Below, in pieces: positions 60,875 through 64,000 of a stretch of DNA of 64,000 bases. Source of the DNA: SAR86 cluster bacterium AG-422-O05 (GTDB lineage: Bacteria > Pseudomonadota > Gammaproteobacteria > Magnimaribacterales > D2472); the NCBI GenBank assembly GCA_003213495.1, contig QCMW01000001.1, positions 558,001 to 622,000 on the forward strand, read 5' to 3'. A program made the translations under genes and the position numbers. A model generated the notes under the pieces. It was given only the letters and a program-made list of their open reading frames with translations. It did no database searches and was not told where the DNA came from. How positions within the stretch are numbered: position 1 is the stretch's first letter; each line of letters opens with the position of its first letter.

Positions 60875-61440
60875 TTTTTATAGATATTAATTTCTAAAAT
60901 TTTCCAAATATTTTCAATATAAGATGAGGGAGAGTCCTTAAATTTAGATCTAATAAATCTACTTATATTACCTTCTAATAATGTGACTATTAATTGAGCA
61001 GAAATACCTGCTTGAGTCCTTAATTCATTTTCACTTTCTTTTAACATTTGTCTCAGTACCAACTCTAGTCTTTCAAAAAATTGATTCACATTATCACTTA
61101 CATTTTGTTCGTTCGAAGATAAAGCCTCTCTTGAGAGGAGCCTTGCAAATCCTTTATTTTTTTCAACAAATAGCATAAAAAACATATATGTATTTTTAAC
61201 TTTTTCTTTGGATGCAATTTTACTTTTTTTAAGCTCATTACATTTAGTGAAAATAGCTTCGTCACAAAAAGTGAATAATTCAGCATAAATAGATCTTTTA
61301 CTGGGAAAATGCCTATAAAGAGCTGCTTCAGTTATTCCAGACTTTTTAGCAAGAGCAGCAGTAGTTATTTTTGAAAGATTTCTTTCTTCAAGCATTCCTG
61401 CGAGAGACTCAAGAATAATATTTTTTCTATCTTTTTTCAT
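60871..61440 (-). CDS. slmA: Nucleoid occlusion factor SlmA (TetR family)
   Basis: 189 residues. N-terminal TetR-type helix-turn-helix (ITTAALAKKSGITEAALYRHF), and a C-terminal domain matching SlmA at NQFFERLELVLRQMLKE and EGNISRFIRSKFKDSP. SlmA binds GTGAGTACTCAC-type sites and blocks FtsZ ring assembly over the nucleoid. algC is just upstream (1-base gap), matching the algC...slmA neighbourhood of other gammaproteobacteria. A generic TetR repressor is the less likely alternative. Confidence 0.87.
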   Translation of the reverse strand: MKKDRKNIILESLAGMLEERNLSKITTAALAKKSGITEAALYRHFPSKRSIYAELFTFCDEAIFTKCNELKKSKIASKEKVKNTYMFFMLFVEKNKGFARLLSREALSSNEQNVSDNVNQFFERLELVLRQMLKESENELRTQAGISAQLIVTLLEGNISRFIRSKFKDSPSSYIENIWKILEINIYKN

Positions 61441-61441
61441 T

Positions 61442-62806
61442 TCAATTTAAATTTATATCAATATCAGGACAAATGCGAGAAAGTTCTTTGATAAATTTAT
61501 TTTTAATTTTAATTAGATTCTCTTTGGTATTTCCTTCAAACCTCATAACTATCATAGGAGTCGTATTTGATGCCCTTAATAAGCCCCAGCCGTTGTCAAA
61601 ATTAACTCGTAAACCATCAATAGAAATTTTTTCTCCTTCCAAAGTGCAATTTGCTACAAACTTTTTAACTATCTCAAATTTTTTTTCATCGGAAACTTTT
61701 ATGTTTAATTCAGGTGTTGAGAATAGTGTTGGCAATTGTTTATTGAGATTTGAGATTGACTTTTTAGTTTTAAATATAAGTTCAATAATTCTAGCCCCTG
61801 AATAAACACCATCATCAAAACCATACCATCTGTCATTAAAAAATATATGGCCGCTCATTTCACCGGCTAATAGTGGATTATGCTCTTTTATACCATTTTT
61901 GATATTAAAATGGCCAGTGGGATACATTAAAGGAGTACCGCCGTAATCTTTAATTAATTTTGGAAGGGAGTCTGTGCACTTAACATCATAAATAATTTTT
62001 CCTTTATTTGATGAAAGAATGTCCTTACATAACATCATCAAAATTTTATCTGGAAAAACTATTTCGCCATCAGCTGTTACTAGCCCGACACGATCACCAT
62101 CTCCATCAAATGCAAGGCCTAGATCTGCATGAGTTTCCTTAACTTTTTTTATCAAATCAATTAAATTTTCAGGTTTACCTGGATCTGGATGATGATTTGG
62201 AAAGTTGCCATCAATTTCTGTGTATAAATTTACAACATCACAGCCTAATTCTGAATATAATCTTGGTGCTACACATCCGCTAGCACCATTTCCACAATCA
62301 ATTACGATTTTTAGCTTATCTTTTAGAATAATATTTTTCTTAATTTCTGATATGTATTGATCTTTGAAATTTTTAAAAGTTATTTTTCCTTTGCGTTTTG
62401 AAACCTCATCGATTTTATCTAAAAGATTATAAATTTCGTTACCAGAGACAGGATTATCGTTAATAATAAGTTTTATACCATTGTAACTTTTTGGATTATG
62501 ACTGCCTGTTATCATCACACCACTTTTAGAAGCACTTTTTTTGGCAGCAAAATATAGTAAAGGTGTTGTAGCCATCCCTGTATTGATAACATCAATACCA
62601 TTATCTGATAAAGAATTTGCTAGTGCAGATAAAAGCTTTTCACCTGAAAGTCTTCCATCTCTTGCAATACAAATTTCTGAAACACCCTCGTTAAGACACT
62701 TTACTGATATTGCTTTAGCAATTTTTTGAACTACTTGTTCATTAATTTGCTCAGGGTAAATGCCTCTAATATCATATTCACGAAAAATTGATTTTGATAT
62801 TTCCAT
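61442..62806 (-). CDS. algC: Phosphomannomutase/phosphoglucomutase AlgC
   Basis: 454 residues of the alpha-D-phosphohexomutase family: N-terminal FREYDIRG, phosphoserine loop TGSHNPKSYNG with S102, metal loop DGDGDR (234-239), sugar-binding GEMSGH and a C-terminal RASNTTP phosphate-binding loop. It interconverts mannose-1/6-P and glucose-1/6-P for LPS and exopolysaccharide precursors. Divergent from ilvE with 62 bases between; slmA follows by 1 base. Confidence 0.94.
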   Translation of the reverse strand: MEISKSIFREYDIRGIYPEQINEQVVQKIAKAISVKCLNEGVSEICIARDGRLSGEKLLSALANSLSDNGIDVINTGMATTPLLYFAAKKSASKSGVMITGSHNPKSYNGIKLIINDNPVSGNEIYNLLDKIDEVSKRKGKITFKNFKDQYISEIKKNIILKDKLKIVIDCGNGASGCVAPRLYSELGCDVVNLYTEIDGNFPNHHPDPGKPENLIDLIKKVKETHADLGLAFDGDGDRVGLVTADGEIVFPDKILMMLCKDILSSNKGKIIYDVKCTDSLPKLIKDYGGTPLMYPTGHFNIKNGIKEHNPLLAGEMSGHIFFNDRWYGFDDGVYSGARIIELIFKTKKSISNLNKQLPTLFSTPELNIKVSDEKKFEIVKKFVANCTLEGEKISIDGLRVNFDNGWGLLRASNTTPMIVMRFEGNTKENLIKIKNKFIKELSRICPDIDINLN

Positions 62807-62832
62807 ATTTTTCTTTTTTTATAGGTTTGATT

Positions 62833-62861
62833 TTGCAATAATAACTATTCTTAATTATATC
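62833..62861 (+). promoter_or_regulatory. Putative ilvE promoter, leaderless arrangement
   Basis: TTGCAA (62833-62838), 17-base spacer, TATATC (62856-62861), then 7 bases to the GTG at 62869. The spacing is ideal for sigma-70 and puts the transcript start at about the start codon. No Shine-Dalgarno sequence. Confidence 0.6.
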
Positions 62862-62868
62862 TTGAAAA

Positions 62869-63789
62869 GTGTTTGAGAATACTGAAAAAAAATTTATCTG
62901 GAAAAATGGCAAATTTGAAAACTGGAATGATTCAAATGTTCATATTTTGTCACATACTTTGCATTATGGTACCGGTGTTTTTGAAGGTGTAAGAGCATAT
63001 AAGACAGAAAAAGGACCAGCAATATTTAGACTTTTGGAGCATACGGAAAGACTATTTAATGCAGCATCAAAACTAAATATAAACATTCCTTTTTCGAAAG
63101 AGGAGCTAAATATTATTCAATGCAACATTTTTAACAAAAATAATCTAAATGAAGGATATATAAGACCTATAGTATATCTGGGCAATGAGGGTCTTGGTTT
63201 AAGAGCAAAAGATTTAAGTGTGAATGTAGCTGTTGCGGCATGGGAATGGCCTTCTTACATGGATCCTGTTGCCAAAGAGAATGGAATTTCTGTTATAAAA
63301 TCTTCACATAGGCAGTATGAAAATCCACTTCATTCAGGAAATAAAATCATAGGAACATATTTTAGTAATACTATGGCTCTACATGAGGCTCTTGATAGGG
63401 GAGCTGATGAAGCAATCATGATGGATATGAATGGATTTATTTCAGAGGGGAGTGGAGAGAATATTTTTATTGTCAAGGATGGAATAGTTTTAACTCCAAC
63501 AACAAATCATTGTCTTAATGGAATAACAAGGCAATCAGTTATTAAGATAGCTAGAGATTTATCAATCGAAGTTAAAGAAAAGGACTTGGGATATGATGAT
63601 TTAAAAAATGCTGATGAGGCTTTTTTTACAGGCACCGCTGTAGAAATAACCCCAATAACTAAGCTAGATCAATCTAATATCAATGACGGAAAAAGAGGAC
63701 CTGTTACAAAAATTCTTCAGGACTTATTTATGAGTATTGTTTCCGGACAAAATTCTAAGTATACAGACTGGTTAACATTTATTAAGTAA
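62869..63789 (+). CDS. ilvE: Branched-chain amino acid aminotransferase
   Basis: 306 residues from a GTG start. The fold-type IV PLP signature is present: LHYGTGVFEGVRAY, PLP lysine K159 (SGNKIIGTYFSN), GFISEGSGENIF, and ADEAFFTGTAVEITP. It transaminates Leu, Ile and Val keto acids. Divergent from algC and followed by a glycosyltransferase gene after 6 bases. Confidence 0.95.
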   Translation: MFENTEKKFIWKNGKFENWNDSNVHILSHTLHYGTGVFEGVRAYKTEKGPAIFRLLEHTERLFNAASKLNINIPFSKEELNIIQCNIFNKNNLNEGYIRPIVYLGNEGLGLRAKDLSVNVAVAAWEWPSYMDPVAKENGISVIKSSHRQYENPLHSGNKIIGTYFSNTMALHEALDRGADEAIMMDMNGFISEGSGENIFIVKDGIVLTPTTNHCLNGITRQSVIKIARDLSIEVKEKDLGYDDLKNADEAFFTGTAVEITPITKLDQSNINDGKRGPVTKILQDLFMSIVSGQNSKYTDWLTFIK

Positions 63790-63795
63790 TCAAAC

Positions 63796-64000
63796 TTGCA
63801 AAAATTAAATATAGCAATTTTAAGTTATAGAAGTGCTGAATTTGGCGGAGGTCAAGGAGTTTATGTTAAAGATATATCCAAAGCTCTAAAAATAGCTGGC
63901 CATAGTGTTGAAGTCATTTCAGGACCTCCATACCCAAACCTTGACCCTGAAATTAAACTCATAAAGTTACCTGGATTAAATTTATTTGAAACGTTTTCTT
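63796..64000 (+). CDS. Glycosyltransferase family (GT4-like), N-terminal fragment
   Basis: Partial gene running off the right edge; about 68 codons from a TTG start. The translation begins QKLNIAILSYRSAEFGGGQGVYVKDI in two parts: a Rossmann strand then the GGGQGVYV loop, followed by AGHSVEVISGPPYP. This is the typical donor-independent N-terminal domain of GT4 (group 1) glycosyltransferases. Its location after ilvE and near algC suggests an LPS or exopolysaccharide locus beyond the window. The rest is unseen. Confidence 0.75.
   Translation, partial: MQKLNIAILSYRSAEFGGGQGVYVKDISKALKIAGHSVEVISGPPYPNLDPEIKLIKLPGLNLFETFS

Overview
This AT-rich window (about one third G+C by eye) is a densely packed chromosomal segment of a free-living gammaproteobacterium. 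Genes commonly abut or overlap by 1-4 bases. Several gene neighbourhoods known from Pseudomonas-type gammaproteobacteria are recognisable: pdxA-surA-lptD next to amgK-murU; rpe followed by trpEGDC; fis-purH-purD-coq7; rsmE-gshB-tonB-ruvX; dnaG-rpoD; aroK-aroB / gltB / gltD-hemE beside the PBP1A gene; and algC-slmA. Low GC, a small compact layout, a DMSP-demethylase-like gene, a photolyase and a Fur-controlled siderophore receptor suggest a streamlined marine surface bacterium. SAR86-like is my best guess, but it is an inference that the sequence alone cannot prove. I see no prophage, insertion sequence, CRISPR array, rRNA operon or plasmid gene.

Layout. 1-3966 (minus): outer-membrane assembly genes lptD and surA plus the start of pdxA. 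4019-4621: a GST-kappa/HCCA-isomerase-like protein. 4664-14479 (plus): one long run of two short-chain dehydrogenases, cell-wall recycling amgK-murU, rpe, a DUF192 protein, trpEGDC (trpC carries a frameshift at an A7 run), a superfamily II helicase and a thioredoxin-fold protein. 14472-20958 (minus): photolyase/cryptochrome, an MFS transporter, coq7, purD, purH and fis. 21023-27987: a SixA-like phosphatase, then plus-strand rsmE, gshB, a TonB-like transducer, ruvX, dnaG and rpoD. 28008-29180: an NTF2-like protein and a YrbL-like protein. 29281-36291: tRNA (CAT anticodon), a DmdA/GcvT-like methyltransferase, a small exported protein, hflX, DoxX, a Fur-box-controlled TonB-dependent siderophore receptor with a structured leader, a duplicated-DUF2061 membrane protein and tRNA-Ala(TGC). 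36386-47793: katG, then a minus-strand accessory block (fatty acid hydroxylase/sterol desaturase-like, type II pantothenate kinase, DUF305-beta-propeller fusion, a small membrane protein, a Bax-inhibitor-1-like protein, a diiron ferritin-like protein and a CobS/CobT-like AAA+/VWA pair). 47901-64000: an SDR, tesB, hemE, gltD, gltB, aroB, aroK, PBP1A, slmA, algC, ilvE and the start of a glycosyltransferase.

The main functional themes are envelope biogenesis (LptD, SurA, AmgK, MurU, PBP1A, AlgC), amino-acid, purine and nitrogen metabolism (Trp, Glu, shikimate, branched-chain, PurDH), core information processing (DnaG, RpoD, RsmE, HflX, two tRNAs), iron and oxidative-stress handling (Fur box, TonB receptor, TonB-like transducer, GshB, KatG) and light or organosulfur functions typical of sunlit sea water. 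The observations most worth following up are an integrase-arm-like extension on GltD, the apparent in-place inversion of gltB, the CobS/CobT-like pair beside a diiron protein, the structured leader behind the Fur box, the trpC frameshift, and a recurring arrangement of -10 hexamers 5-7 bases upstream of start codons that suggests leaderless mRNAs. I found no clearly new defence or mobile system.
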